Positions 1 to 8,983 of a stretch of 57,308 nt of DNA are shown here, piece after piece. The position numbers and the translations under genes were made by a program. Source of the stretch: Christensenella sp. UBA4263 (GTDB lineage Bacteria; Bacillota; Clostridia; Christensenellales; Aristaeellaceae); contig DGWH01000089.1 of NCBI GenBank assembly GCA_002395225.1, positions 23,951-81,258 on the forward strand, in the 5' to 3' direction. Below the pieces are notes generated by a model, which was not told the origin of the DNA, did not search any database, and saw nothing but the letters and a program-made list of their open reading frames with translations. The stretch's first letter is position 1, and the number at the start of each line of letters is the position of its first letter.

Positions 1-112
1 CTCACATTTGACAAATCGACGCTGCGCGTCGAGCCCGTTCCGCAGCCTGGTCTCTCGGCTCCGCTGATTTCCTGTACTCACACCTGACAAAGTGCTGCAG
101 TGCAGCCGGGCC
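1..112 (-). repeat. Repeat R1, two adjacent copies (left one cut by the window edge)
   Basis: The first about 36 bases are the tail of one copy, with the TTGACAAATCGACGC stretch and a GACGC/GCGTC mini-hairpin. A second copy follows, with CCGCAGCCTGGTCTCTCGG, then TTTCCTGTACTCACACCTGACAAA and another small hairpin. The same order of blocks recurs near 9.5, 24.5, 32.3, 43.3 and 48.6 kb. The tandem arrangement matches the array at 48.6 kb. Orientation is given as minus because elsewhere the AAGGAGG-like end points toward minus-strand genes. Confidence 0.75.
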
Positions 113-478
113 GTTTCTTTCGGCAGATATCCAGAACAATCCCCTGCATGAACGCAAAGAATCCCACGGTTATTATACAGGAAAATGGTCCTCTGAATCA
201 ATTCCTTCTCCCTCATTCACTGACAAGACCATGGTCTCTACAAACTTGTTTCGGCCAGGCATTCAGTACGCTTAAAGACAGATCAAATCAGGGATTCGGA
301 GAGAGCCAAATTTGAACTGACCTTTCGGGCGGAGCAAAAGAAGAACGGCCATGGAAGAGCTGAAATGCTCCTGCATGGCTATTTTGTATGTTCGGTTATC
401 CAGATCAGTCAATACTGAAAAAGCCACTGTTTCATCCTGAAAAAGAACGAATTTCAGAGTGGAAACGCAAAAGCGAAT
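113..478. other. Non-coding stretch, no gene recognised
   Basis: No reading frame here has a ribosome site and a recognisable protein. It lies between the R1 pair and the end of a minus-strand gene and may be relict sequence. Confidence 0.4.
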
Positions 479-506
479 GAGGTCCCCACATCATGTAGGG
501 GTCCTC
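479..506. terminator. Palindrome with CCCCACATCATGTAGGGG core overlapping a stop codon
   Basis: A near-perfect hairpin (GAGGTCCCCACAT over ATGTAGGGGTCCTC) contains the last codons and stop of the minus-strand gene. It has no T-run, so it is weak as a Rho-independent terminator. The core nearly equals the hairpin at 49898-49914 beside the IS200/IS605 transposase, CCCCACATCATGTGGGG. It may therefore be a solitary IS200-type end. Confidence 0.5.
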
Positions 507-1102
507 ATTTCAGTCAGACTTCTGGGCAGTGACTGAACATCTACTTGTTCAAACAAGAGCGAGCCATTGAACGCAAAAGGCAATTTTGTCCTTTTCTTTA
601 CGACGCCATCCTCATCCATCTCGATGCATTCTGCATAATTCTGATCCGGAAAACCTATGCTCAGGATGTCATTCTCCTCTGTCACAACGCTGTATCCGCT
701 TAAAAACCAGTTATCCCCATTCCTGATAAAGGTAGTCCTCTCGCCGGTTGGATACACTGCCGTTACCTCTCCATCTGTCTCAACAGATAATTCAGGGACT
801 CCCCGATCCTGATAAATTGCCCTTGCGGAATGTTTCACTGATTCGATCTCGCTCCGGCTGATCTCGAGAATCAGAAAATTGTACTTTTCCTCCTCCCTGG
901 AAATCACGTAGATAATCCCATTGCCCGTACGAATGTCCATGCTTGTCATATCTGTGCAAAGAATTGCTTTCTCAGGAACCACGCTGTAAACGAGCGCATT
1001 CATCCTTTTTTCGCAGTCGCTTTCATCATCCAGATCGGCATATGCACAGCTGATCAGCAAGAGAAAAGAGATCATTGCAGCTAAGCAGATTCGCTGAAGC
1101 AC
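491..1102 (-). CDS. Secreted protein of unknown function
   Basis: This is a 203-residue protein. It starts with a clear signal peptide: a short positive N-terminus, a hydrophobic run around residues 8-20 and cleavage near an AYA site. The mature part is acidic and beta-strand-like, with no domain I recognise. There is no lipobox cysteine at the expected position. The last codons lie inside a palindrome at 479-506, so the natural C-terminus may have been altered by whatever placed that palindrome. It is monocistronic and convergent with nothing nearby. Confidence 0.6.
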   Translation of the reverse strand: MLQRICLAAMISFLLLISCAYADLDDESDCEKRMNALVYSVVPEKAILCTDMTSMDIRTGNGIIYVISREEEKYNFLILEISRSEIESVKHSARAIYQDRGVPELSVETDGEVTAVYPTGERTTFIRNGDNWFLSGYSVVTEENDILSIGFPDQNYAECIEMDEDGVVKKRTKLPFAFNGSLLFEQVDVQSLPRSLTEMRTPT

Positions 1103-1518
1103 CGGTTAAAACCTCCTCCATATGCGTGAATGATTTTGCATTCTCTCCACTTCCCCTATACCATTCCAGGAAACAGTCCTCGAAAAGTCAGGCAGATGGT
1201 ATAAGCCAACATACTCCCCCGCTCCTCAGTCTTAAGGCGGGTGTTGTTAAGATAACGTATCACTGTCCGAATTCAGTTTATGTCGGATTCTCTCTTCCAA
1301 TCCCCCAAATTCCATGATATATTGTTGCTGCATTAGCCTGACCGCTCGGAAGATTACAGATTCCCTGTTTGACGAGAGGATTCAGGGGAACCGGAGGTTC
1401 ATCGGATAACAGGAGCAAATTGACGCGTTTCGCTGGTAAAAGCGAAACGCATCGTGCTTTATCCTCTGAGTGATTTGAAATGCCAGGATGCACGACCCAA
1501 TTGAGAGGGAGGACGCAA
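1103..1518. promoter_or_regulatory. Divergent intergenic region with strong hairpin 1425-1450
   Basis: This region separates the minus-strand secreted gene from the plus-strand methyltransferase. It contains a perfect 10-bp stem, GCGTTTCGCT at 1425-1434 and AGCGAAACGC at 1441-1450, with a 6-nt loop and no T-run. The stem lies about 70 bases upstream of the methyltransferase start, where it could act in the mRNA leader. No other gene is evident. Confidence 0.4.
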
Positions 1519-2106
1519 ATGAATCAAACGATTGCGTATTACGATAACAACGCTGAAGCGTATGTCCGGCAAACAAGAAATGTGGATATGACTGCGATAC
1601 GAGATCACTTTATGAAGCTGATCCCTGCGCACGGAACCATTTTGGACCTTGGTTCTGGTTCAGGCCGTGACAGCAAAGCATTTTTAGAGCGCGGTTATCA
1701 GGTTACTGCCGTAGACGGCTCTGCCGAAATGTGCAAAGCAACCGAGCAGTTTACGGGACTGAAAGCCATCCATCAAGATTTCGTCAGCTATGTTCCTGAC
1801 AGATGTTATCATGGAATCTGGGCAAATGCATCACTGCTTCATCTCCCGTTACAAACTCTCCATGACGTGGTTCAAAAGTTATCTTCCCATCTTCATTCCG
1901 GCGGTATCTTCTTTATGTCATTTAAACATGGAGACTTTTCCGGAATGCGGGATGGCCGTTATTACACTTATTTAACAGAACCATTGCTGAGGGATCTGCT
2001 GCAGGATATCGATGAACTGTCGGCTCACGAGTTTTTCAAAACTGATGATACAATACCAGGCCGGGAAGATCTGGTATGGCTAAATGCTGTCTTTATCAAA
2101 AAATAA
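1519..2106 (+). CDS. Class I SAM-dependent methyltransferase
   Basis: This is a 195-residue, Rossmann-fold methyltransferase, predicted soluble. Motif I is visible as ILDLGSGSGRDSKAF about 40 residues in, followed by an acidic residue after the next strand (VTAVDGS). The later core strands are YHGIWANASLLHL and GGIFFMSFK. I chose the ATG at 1519 because GAGGGAGGA precedes it with good spacing; an upstream ATG at 1480 has none. Family members methylate small molecules, oxyanions or tRNA, and the substrate cannot be read here. It stands alone, with R1/IS-like debris upstream. Confidence 0.85.
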   Translation: MNQTIAYYDNNAEAYVRQTRNVDMTAIRDHFMKLIPAHGTILDLGSGSGRDSKAFLERGYQVTAVDGSAEMCKATEQFTGLKAIHQDFVSYVPDRCYHGIWANASLLHLPLQTLHDVVQKLSSHLHSGGIFFMSFKHGDFSGMRDGRYYTYLTEPLLRDLLQDIDELSAHEFFKTDDTIPGREDLVWLNAVFIKK

Positions 2107-2357
2107 AACCAGGGTTTGTGTGCAGCTGTGCCCCAGGTCTCGGTGCCTTGGAGCATGGTGTTTATATATGCCATGACAATCATGTCACCATAATTGTCAG
2201 GATAACCGGCTCCAAAATGGGCTATTTCGTACGAAAGCACGATGTTAATGCAGTGTGCAGTATAATTTGGTCACAAAGTATGAGTTATTCTTCATCATCC
2301 CCTTCAGCAGCAACTTCTTCATCAATCTGTTTCTGAATTTGCTTCTCTATCGTACGA

Positions 2358-2645
2358 TTAGGAATTCAGCAAATTCGAAATGAATTCACGAGTTTCCAGT
2401 TCTCCGTCCGCGTAGATTTCTACGGTGGCTCCCGCTTTTACAAGCTCGTCGTAGCAACGACGGACTTTTCGAACACCTGCATCATCGATATACTCACAGT
2501 CAAATACGAAAGCTTTGTTTTCGATAGCTGTTTTGATTTCAGCCATGGAAATCGGGTTATATTTACGGATGATTGAGATGCATTTTGCGATTGAACCGGC
2601 CGATTTGACGACCAGTCCGATTCTGTTCTCGGGATAGTATTCCAT
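2358..2645 (-). CDS. Small protein resembling the ribosomal L7/L12 C-terminal domain
   Basis: This is a 95-residue soluble protein. The segment ISIIRKYNPISMAEIKTAIE, then a short strand, a helix and LVKAGATVEIY, follows the L7/L12 C-terminal pattern (VIKxVRExTGLGLKEAK ... LExAGAxVEL). The dimerising N-domain and hinge are absent, so it is not a ribosomal stalk protein. In Firmicutes, stand-alone versions are uncharacterised. Another frame continues past the stop (down to 2285) as an acidic tail ending in EEVAAEGDDEE. A one-base frameshift at about 2360 may therefore have cut a longer C-terminus. Confidence 0.6.
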   Translation of the reverse strand: MEYYPENRIGLVVKSAGSIAKCISIIRKYNPISMAEIKTAIENKAFVFDCEYIDDAGVRKVRRCYDELVKAGATVEIYADGELETREFISNLLNS

Positions 2646-2966
2646 CTTGTTACCCTCTGGAATTCTTTGATTGTTTTGACAAGATCACTTGGAACAATTA
2701 TACCATTTCCATCGGTATTTTTGTATTAAGACGACAGCAAATGTAAGGTGGATCATTTCAGAACCGTCAGTGAGTTCTGATAAACATACGAAATACTCCT
2801 TCCGGTTTCCTGTAACTTTTTTTACTGGTTGCTGCATGATTACATCCTTTTACCCGGAGCTATGGCCCAGCTTGATCTTTAGCCATCCTTTCCGGCATGG
2901 ATTGGGCGGTTTATTGGCTGTAATGGTCTGTCTGCTTTTCTTTTCTCATCCCCATAACAATAAAAA
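2646..2966. other. Intergenic, no gene seen
   Basis: This AT-rich stretch holds the 5' region of the L7/L12-like gene and the downstream side of the next minus-strand gene. I see no credible coding sequence on either strand. Confidence 0.4.
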
Positions 2967-2994
2967 GAGGAACGTATCTGTCAATACGTTCCTC
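2967..2994 (-). terminator. Rho-independent terminator
   Basis: GAGGAACGTAT pairs with ATACGTTCCTC around a 6-nt loop. On the minus strand it is followed by TTTTTATT. It sits directly after the stop of the repeat-rich secreted protein at 3002. Confidence 0.9.
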
Positions 2995-3001
2995 AGCCTT
3001 T

Positions 3002-3751
3002 TTACTGTGCAGCGTTCAGTGCTTCATATTCTTCTTGTGTTATAATTCCGGCACTCAGAAGATCCTCCAGAAGGCCATTTTTTACCTCAGGATCTGCATC
3101 TGTTTTCTCACCGTCAGTCTCCGGTTTTTCCGGTGGCATTCCATTCATCGGCTGCTGAGCATTCATCTCCGCCGGCTTATTCTCTTCCATATACGCCTTG
3201 ATTTTCTCGAGCGTTTCAGCCGAAATCACCGAATTTTCTGCCATGGCATCAAAGTCGATCATCTTCATCTGCGGACCGTTTCCATCCATCTGTGGCGGAT
3301 TCATCGGCATCTGACCATTCGGTGCCTGACCATTCATCTGCGGCGCATTTCCCTGCTGATCGCTCAGGGTCTGACCGTTCATCTGCGGTGGATTTCCGGG
3401 CTGCTGACCATTCGGTGCCTGACCGTTCATCCGCGGGGCATTCCCCTGCTGATCGCTCGGGGCCTGGCCATTCATCTGGGGTGCATTTCCGGGCTGCTGA
3501 CCATTCGGAGCCTGACCATTCATCTGCGGCGCATTGCTCTGCTGATCGCTCGGGGCCTGACCGTTCATCTGCGGGGCATTCCCCTGCTGATCGCTTGGCG
3601 CCGGGCCATTCATCTGCGAGGCATTCCCCTGCTGAGGTCCGCCCTGCATCGGAGGCATCCCGCCCATGTTTCCGCCAGGTCCCTCAGCGAAAGCTGCTCC
3701 TGCCAGCATCAGCATGGCAGCCACAAGAATCATTCCAATACACTTTTTCAT
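3002..3751 (-). CDS. Secreted Asn/Gln/Pro-rich repeat protein
   Basis: This protein is about 249 residues long. It has a signal peptide (MKKCIGMILVAAMLMLAGAA then FAEG), so it should be exported. Residues about 20-150 are low-complexity repeats of 15-16 residues of the type NAPQMNGQAPSDQQG / NAPQMNGQAPNGQQPG. A helical acidic C-terminus ends with a short-linker motif LLEDLLSAGIITQEEYEALN, resembling the SHOCT-like segments of other secreted proteins. The start at 3751 is preferred because GGAGG lies 8 bases upstream; the two earlier ATGs overlap or abut that site. Function is unknown; an extended wall-spanning linker is possible. Confidence 0.75.
   Translation of the reverse strand: MKKCIGMILVAAMLMLAGAAFAEGPGGNMGGMPPMQGGPQQGNASQMNGPAPSDQQGNAPQMNGQAPSDQQSNAPQMNGQAPNGQQPGNAPQMNGQAPSDQQGNAPRMNGQAPNGQQPGNPPQMNGQTLSDQQGNAPQMNGQAPNGQMPMNPPQMDGNGPQMKMIDFDAMAENSVISAETLEKIKAYMEENKPAEMNAQQPMNGMPPEKPETDGEKTDADPEVKNGLLEDLLSAGIITQEEYEALNAAQ
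3300..3640 (-). repeat. In-gene tandem repeat, about 45-48 bp units
   Basis: Seven or so units encode NAPQMNGQAPSDQQG-like segments. Both the 45-bp and 48-bp versions keep the frame, so unit gain or loss would change protein length without breaking it. Confidence 0.85.
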
Positions 3752-4268
3752 TTTCATTTCCTCCATTTTTTCAGATGTTCAGAGATCACCGGTTCATAAG
3801 TCTGTTCAGACAGCGTACGTTATGCCGTTCCGATTTCCTCCGGAATGCTTTCCGGAGGATGCCGGGATATCTCTCTGCTCCTATATTCGGAGGACCGGAT
3901 GAAAAAAATGGGGTCAGAAATACTTTTTTCAGAAAGTTTTTTGAAACCGGAAAACATCCTGTTTCTCTTCCGGCAGAAGCATCTGCAGAAAAACCGGGGT
4001 CTGCCAGCAGCCGGGCCTGTCCTCTGTCGAGCAGCGACAGGGAAGCTTTGTCAGCCTGTATTGGGTGATTTGCCGTTTCATCCTAAAAAGTGTAAAATGG
4101 CAGCATATTTCAGGACTTTTCGCATGATATTTCCCCGGGCCGGAAAAGACCACATAGACAGATCAGACGGGATCTCCGGGGAAACTGACCGGATAAATGG
4201 CCGTTTTCAAAACCATTCACCGCAGGATCAGCGGTACAGAGTTCAAGCTTCGGCTGAAGGAGCACTCA
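3752..4268. promoter_or_regulatory. Divergent control region; plus-strand promoter at 4070-4098
   Basis: This is a divergent gap between the repeat protein and the ABC transporter. A sigma-A-like promoter is visible: TTGCCG (4070-4075), a 17-base spacer and TAAAAT (4093-4098). A hairpin of the CTGTCG/CGACAG type lies just upstream (4023-4041), resembling the stem in repeat R1. Longer reading frames here look like chance. Confidence 0.5.
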
Positions 4269-6632
4269 ATGAAAAAAAGACTTTTGTTTTGGCTGTTAAC
4301 GATTCTTGTCCTCACCATCTGCGCTGCAGAAGCTGAATCCGTTATCACCTCAGCTGAGCAGCTGAATTCGCCGGGCATCAAAATAGGTGTCAGTCAGGGT
4401 GCTACTGCAGAGCCGGTCGTGCGGAAATGCCTCCCACAGGCCGACATAGACTATTATACGGATAACTTCATCGGCTATATTGCAGTGGCGCAGGGCAAGA
4501 TTGACGCTTATGTGTATGACCATACACAAATGCAGTTGGCCATTGACAACGGTCAGACAGGCGTACATCTGCTTGAGGAAACCCTGGGAGACCCGGTTCA
4601 GATTGTGGTGGGAATATCCCCCGCCTCCGGGATACCCGATCTTGAAAATCAGGTCAATCGCTTTATTGCTGAAAGCCGTGCAGATGGAACACTCGATGAC
4701 ATGTTTCGACGCTGGGTGCTGGAAAAGAATGACAAAATGCCGGATATTCCGGTTCCCGACCAGTCCGACATCCATCTGACCGTCGGCACTACCGCCACCG
4801 TTCCGCCTTACAGCTATTATGAAGGCACTTCGCTGAACGGATATGACATTGAGCTGGCCCACCGCTTTGCCGCCTGGCTGGGCGCGGAGCTCTCCTTTCA
4901 GGTCTATGATTTTGCGGGAATCATTCCGGCCGCAGTAACCGGGAAGATTGATGTCATCATGTCCAACCTGCAGTATCTGCCGGATATTGCCGATCATTTT
5001 CTTTTCTCGGATACCCTGTATGAGGAAAAACTGGGCATTATGGTGCGGGGCGATTCCCCCTCTCCAGCCAATGCTGACAATCAAACAGATGCCGGCACAC
5101 AGTCCGCATCTGTCGGAACATTGAGTCCCAAAGCCTGGGACGGGAAGCGCATGGGCATCGTCACGGGTACCAGTTTCGATGCGCCTACTCTGGAGAACTT
5201 TCCAAACAGTCCCTGTTTTTACTACAATAACAACAGCGATGTTTTAACCGCCCTGATCAGTGACAAGATTGATGGTTTTCTTGGAGATGAGCCGACCGTT
5301 CGGATAATGTGTCAGCAAGTGCCGGAAATCACCTATCTGCCTGAGATGGTAAAAAAAGATGATTATGCATTCGGCTTTGGAAAAAACTCCAGTCGTGCAG
5401 ACCTGATCCGGGGCCAGTTTAACCAGATGCTGGCAGAAATCAAGCAGGACGGCACCATGGCTGCCCTGCTGGACAAGTGGTTTGGACGTGATGAGGCCAA
5501 AAAAGTGGTGGACCTCTCCACCGGCTTCTCCGGTGAAAACGGCAGCCTGAACGTGGTAACCAACTCCACCTCCATGCCCTTCTCCTATATCAAGGACGGA
5601 AAACCTGCCGGTCTGGCAATCGAGCTTGCAGCGCTGTTCTGTCATCGTTACGGCTATACCCCCGTCGTCGTGGATTCAAATCCGGCGGGTGGTATTTCCG
5701 GTCTGGTCAGCGGGAAATATGACATGTGTGCCTCCCCGATGTCCATCACGGAGGAGCGAAAGGAAAGCATTCATTTCTCCGATCCATTCTACAACGGAGG
5801 AATCGTCCTGGCCTTACGCAAAGCCGATCTTAACAGCCTGCTTGCCCCGTCGTCCGCAGAGACGTCTGCCGTCTCCTCCGGGGACAATGTGCCGGATGAA
5901 ACCCCCGGAATCTGGGACAGTATTCGCGGCAGCTTCGACAGGACCTTTATCCGTGAAAACCGCTGGCAGCTGTTTGAGACAGGCATCCTCACCACCATGC
6001 TGATTACCCTGCTTTCCATTCTGTTCGGCACGGTTTTCGGATTCCTGGTATTCATGCTCTGCCGGAACGGAAATCTGCTTGCCAATGGAATGACCCGCTT
6101 CTTTACCTGGCTGATCACGGGCACGCCTATGGTGGTGCTGCTGATGATCCTCTATTACATCATCTTCGGATCCATGAAGATCAACGGCATCGCTGTGGCG
6201 GTCATCGGATTCACGCTGACCTTCGGCACCTCCGTCCTCAGTCTCCTCAGAATGGGCGTCGGCACCATCGACGCCGGACAGTATGAAGCGGCCTATGCTC
6301 TGGGGCATACAAACCTCAACACCTTCTTCAAGATCATCCTGCCCCAGGCCATCCCGCATGTATTGCCGGCCTATCAGGGGGAAATCGTGAGCCTTATCAA
6401 GGCGACTGCCATCGTGGGCTATATCGCCGTACAGGACCTGACCAAAGTAGGTGATATCGTACGCAGCCGCACCTATGAGGCATTCTTTCCCCTTATCGCG
6501 GTCACCATCATTTACTTTATCCTGGAAGGACTGTTCATTTTAGCCGTCCGCCGCATCCGCATCTCTATCGATCCCAGGAAGCGCAGCCGCGATGCCATTC
6601 TGAAAGGAATTGCTCTGCATGAGCAGAATTGA
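4269..6632 (+). CDS. Fused binding-protein/permease of a polar amino acid type ABC importer
   Basis: This membrane protein of 787 residues fuses periplasmic-type solute-binding modules to a permease. After a signal peptide come a partial SBP_bac_3-like lobe (VITSAEQLNSPGIKIGVSQG), a full family-3 binding domain (LTVGTTATVPPYSYYEG ...) and a second one (LNVVTNSTSMPFSYI ...). The last about 220 residues are a His/Glu/Gln-type permease with several TM helices and an EAA loop (EAAYALGHTNLNTFFKIILP). The start at 4269 has GAAGGAG upstream. Such fusions import amino acids or related ions. No ATPase gene is adjacent, so the energising subunit must be elsewhere. Confidence 0.85.
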   Translation: MKKRLLFWLLTILVLTICAAEAESVITSAEQLNSPGIKIGVSQGATAEPVVRKCLPQADIDYYTDNFIGYIAVAQGKIDAYVYDHTQMQLAIDNGQTGVHLLEETLGDPVQIVVGISPASGIPDLENQVNRFIAESRADGTLDDMFRRWVLEKNDKMPDIPVPDQSDIHLTVGTTATVPPYSYYEGTSLNGYDIELAHRFAAWLGAELSFQVYDFAGIIPAAVTGKIDVIMSNLQYLPDIADHFLFSDTLYEEKLGIMVRGDSPSPANADNQTDAGTQSASVGTLSPKAWDGKRMGIVTGTSFDAPTLENFPNSPCFYYNNNSDVLTALISDKIDGFLGDEPTVRIMCQQVPEITYLPEMVKKDDYAFGFGKNSSRADLIRGQFNQMLAEIKQDGTMAALLDKWFGRDEAKKVVDLSTGFSGENGSLNVVTNSTSMPFSYIKDGKPAGLAIELAALFCHRYGYTPVVVDSNPAGGISGLVSGKYDMCASPMSITEERKESIHFSDPFYNGGIVLALRKADLNSLLAPSSAETSAVSSGDNVPDETPGIWDSIRGSFDRTFIRENRWQLFETGILTTMLITLLSILFGTVFGFLVFMLCRNGNLLANGMTRFFTWLITGTPMVVLLMILYYIIFGSMKINGIAVAVIGFTLTFGTSVLSLLRMGVGTIDAGQYEAAYALGHTNLNTFFKIILPQAIPHVLPAYQGEIVSLIKATAIVGYIAVQDLTKVGDIVRSRTYEAFFPLIAVTIIYFILEGLFILAVRRIRISIDPRKRSRDAILKGIALHEQN

Positions 6633-6647
6633 GCAGCTGAAAAGAAA

Positions 6648-6670
6648 GACTCCTGCAAATCGCAGGAGTC
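6648..6670. terminator. Terminator-like hairpin after the ABC importer
   Basis: GACTCCTGC pairs with GCAGGAGTC around a 5-nt loop, 16 bases after the stop. A T-rich tract follows only on the minus strand, so it may work in both directions or mainly there. Confidence 0.6.
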
Positions 6671-6675
6671 AATGA

Positions 6676-6828
6676 TTAATCCTTCAGGCCTGACGAAGGC
6701 GATCTAGCCAGACAGTCCATAAAAAGCGGCCTCTCCGTGTCCCGGTTTGAGGCATAAAGTCCGCGCCTGATCTGCATCATTCCGTCTTCTTTGCAGGCCT
6801 CACCGTTGTCATTTGCCGGAGTGAGCAT
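6676..6828 (-). other. Possible 50-residue reading frame, function unknown
   Basis: An ATG frame on the minus strand encodes about 50 residues ending SPSSGLKD. It has no ribosome site and sits between two hairpins. It may be a decayed gene fragment or chance. Confidence 0.2.
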
Positions 6829-6840
6829 TGCATGAGGCCT

Positions 6841-6875
6841 GGATTAGCCCTGTCGCTGCGTGACAGGGCTAATCC
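6841..6875. terminator. Strong terminator-like hairpin
   Basis: GGATTAGCCCTGTC pairs perfectly with GACAGGGCTAATCC. On the plus strand it is followed by TTTGTTG. It lies between convergent genes and probably insulates both. Confidence 0.7.
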
Positions 6876-6897
6876 TTTGTTGCCGGCAGTGTTCTTT

Positions 6898-7374
6898 TTA
6901 CGCTTCATTCACCAGTTTCCCGGTCATATGCTCAGGGACAAGCGCAAACACAAGCGTCCTTGGTCCGGCATGACAGATTTCGTTTTCAATATACTGTTCA
7001 TCCCTGGTGAACTTGTAACTCAGCTGACGGGAAATCTCCATCATTTTTTCCTGATCTTCGACAAATTCAATCCGGCCGAAAACAATCACGCTGCGGATAT
7101 TCAGCGCCCACTCTCCTTCTTTTCTGAAGCCCTGATCATAAACGCAGAAAGAAACCTTCTCATGCCGTTTCATTGCGTCGATCTTATGGCCATTCTTTCC
7201 CCCATGGAAATAGATTTTCCCATCTGCTTCACAATAATAGTGATTCATCGGCATTCCATACGGGTATTCATCATCCCCGAGTACGGAAAGAACCCCGCGG
7301 GGTTCTTTTTTGAGTATCTCGATGCACTCCTCGCGGGAAATTGCCTGTCTCTTTCTTACCAGTTCCCTGAACAT
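6898..7374 (-). CDS. NimA-like pyridoxamine 5'-phosphate oxidase family flavoprotein
   Basis: This is a 158-residue split-barrel flavin-binding protein, predicted cytosolic. The N-terminus MFRELVRKRQAISREECIEI, the strand GVLSVLGDDEYPYGMPMNHY and the segment KIYFHGGKNGHKIDA are typical of the nitroimidazole-resistance-like branch of the PNPOx family. Members bind FMN or F420-like cofactors and reduce small molecules. True PdxH activity is unlikely. The start at 7374 follows GGAGGAG; the ATG 15 bases further upstream overlaps that site. It is monocistronic. Confidence 0.85.
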   Translation of the reverse strand: MFRELVRKRQAISREECIEILKKEPRGVLSVLGDDEYPYGMPMNHYYCEADGKIYFHGGKNGHKIDAMKRHEKVSFCVYDQGFRKEGEWALNIRSVIVFGRIEFVEDQEKMMEISRQLSYKFTRDEQYIENEICHAGPRTLVFALVPEHMTGKLVNEA

Positions 7375-7435
7375 GTTTTTCTCCTCCACTTCAAATCAAA
7401 CCCGGCCTTTTTTCGCGGCTTTCGGGTGCTCCCTG

Positions 7436-8554
7436 TCACCTGCTCTTCTCCGTTCCCGGCAGCATTCCGTAAAACCTGGTCCGCAGGAATTTATACAGAA
7501 CGCCCCAGGGAATCACACTGACCACCATCAGGAGAAACATCGGCGGCGCAAGAAGATTGATTCTCTCACCGGTTGCCCTGTTGAGCATCCAGTAATCCTG
7601 AAACACATTGTTGTGCACGTAATAAATCTCGGCTGATAAACTTCCCAGCATGCACAGCGGCTCCCATAAAAAAACATTCCGTACCGGCGGCAGATTCAGT
7701 GCCGCCAGCAGAATTCCGGGGGCTGCGACAAATTCAAAATAGCGCACATAGTTCATCGTGCCGAATACCCCGAATACGCGTTCAAACCCCACGATCATGT
7801 GAAAGACGAAGAAGACCGCCACAAAGCCTGACCAGAGCCATGTCACGATTCGTCTGACTTTCTCCGGCGCACGTTCCTGAAACTCATACAGCAGAACACC
7901 AAGGAAGAACGGTGCATAGCCGCGTCCGTTCAGGGCCCAGAGAAACGGAAGATTCGGTGTGGCATCCAGACAGATTTTTCCCACCAGAACCATGCCGGCA
8001 CAAATACACAGGTAAACGATTCAGTTTCGCCCGATTTTGACTATGGCAAAATAAAGCAAATAGCACAGGAAAAGGATGTCGATGTACCACATGGTTGAAC
8101 AGACCGGCAAACCGGTCTCCCTGACAGAGGTAAACCAGCCCGTGTTCATCATCAGGACGGAGAGAATCATTCTGAGCAGGGTTACCGGCCTCTGTGCTGA
8201 CTCAAAGCCGCCGGCGGTCATTAACCTCGCATTTCCCCACGCCCACAGATTGACCACAATGGATGCCCCGATCAGTTTCCCGAAATGACGTTTGAAATAG
8301 GAGGGAAACGACATCGTTAAAATCCGGTCGCGATAATGGTAGGCGATCAGAAAGCCCGAGATCAGGAAAAACATCTCCACCGCATTTTTGCTGTACTCAA
8401 AGAAATACTTGGAAGCCGGATACCACGGTTCCATCTCCCTGCCCAGTCCTGCATCCGAAACAAACACGCACCAGTAGTGATAGCACACGACGCACAGACA
8501 CGCCAGTGCGCGAATTCCGTATAAGCATTTAATCTGTTCTTTATTTTCCTTCAT
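7436..8554 (-). pseudogene. Acyltransferase-3 family membrane protein split by one in-frame TGA
   Basis: Two adjacent open segments are in the same frame, separated by one TGA at 8021-8023 and nine further codons (IVYLCICAG) before the second ATG. Together they give about 372 residues, the normal length of OafA/YrhL-like O-acyltransferases. The N-part has the family hallmarks: YGIRALACLCVVCYHYW and the MFFLISGFLIAYHYRDR helix. Several TM helices follow in both parts. The probable start is 8554 (MKENKEQIKCLYG). These enzymes acylate cell-envelope sugars. It is a nonsense mutant, unless TGA is read through. Confidence 0.85.
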
Positions 8555-8980
8555 TTCGTTCTGTCTCACTTTTTTAAGTCTCTTTTCCGGTAGCTTTTCT
8601 TCCCCGGCCCGGTCAACAAGAATATCCCGGCGGCCGCCGTTCGGACCGGTCTCCCGGTCATCGTGCCAGCAGCCGGAGCAGAACATTTCCACGACCACCG
8701 GATCGGTAATGGACAGATCCGGTCCTGTTCCATCCGGACATCCTCCGCCGCATGTTCCCAGGTATTCCGGTGAAATGCTTCTGTCACCTCGGCGGGCCTG
8801 ACTCCGCTGAGAATCGGCGCATAAAGGACCAGTTGAAATGTTTCATTTCTTCCAATCATCTGCTGCAGACTGACCTGCTTATGTCCGGCCCCGGTCCACT
8901 CTGAAAGGACCTGGCCCATCCGGGCAGGAACCGACAGATTTGGTCCATTGCCCGTCGATGATTCCGTCTTTCCCACCAAC
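8555..8980 (-). other. Possible decayed coding region
   Basis: Two overlapping minus-strand frames carry protein-like stretches (RNETFQLVLYAPILSG in one, VVVEMFCSGCWHDDRETGPN in another). They do not join without a frameshift. I recognise no family. It may be the remnant of a gene between the acyltransferase and the next conserved protein. Confidence 0.25.
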
Positions 8981-8983
8981 GGA

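Noticed and set aside
3292..4068. Long plus-strand frames opposite the repeat-rich secreted protein
   Set aside because: They mirror the tandem repeats of the real minus-strand gene and have no ribosome site.
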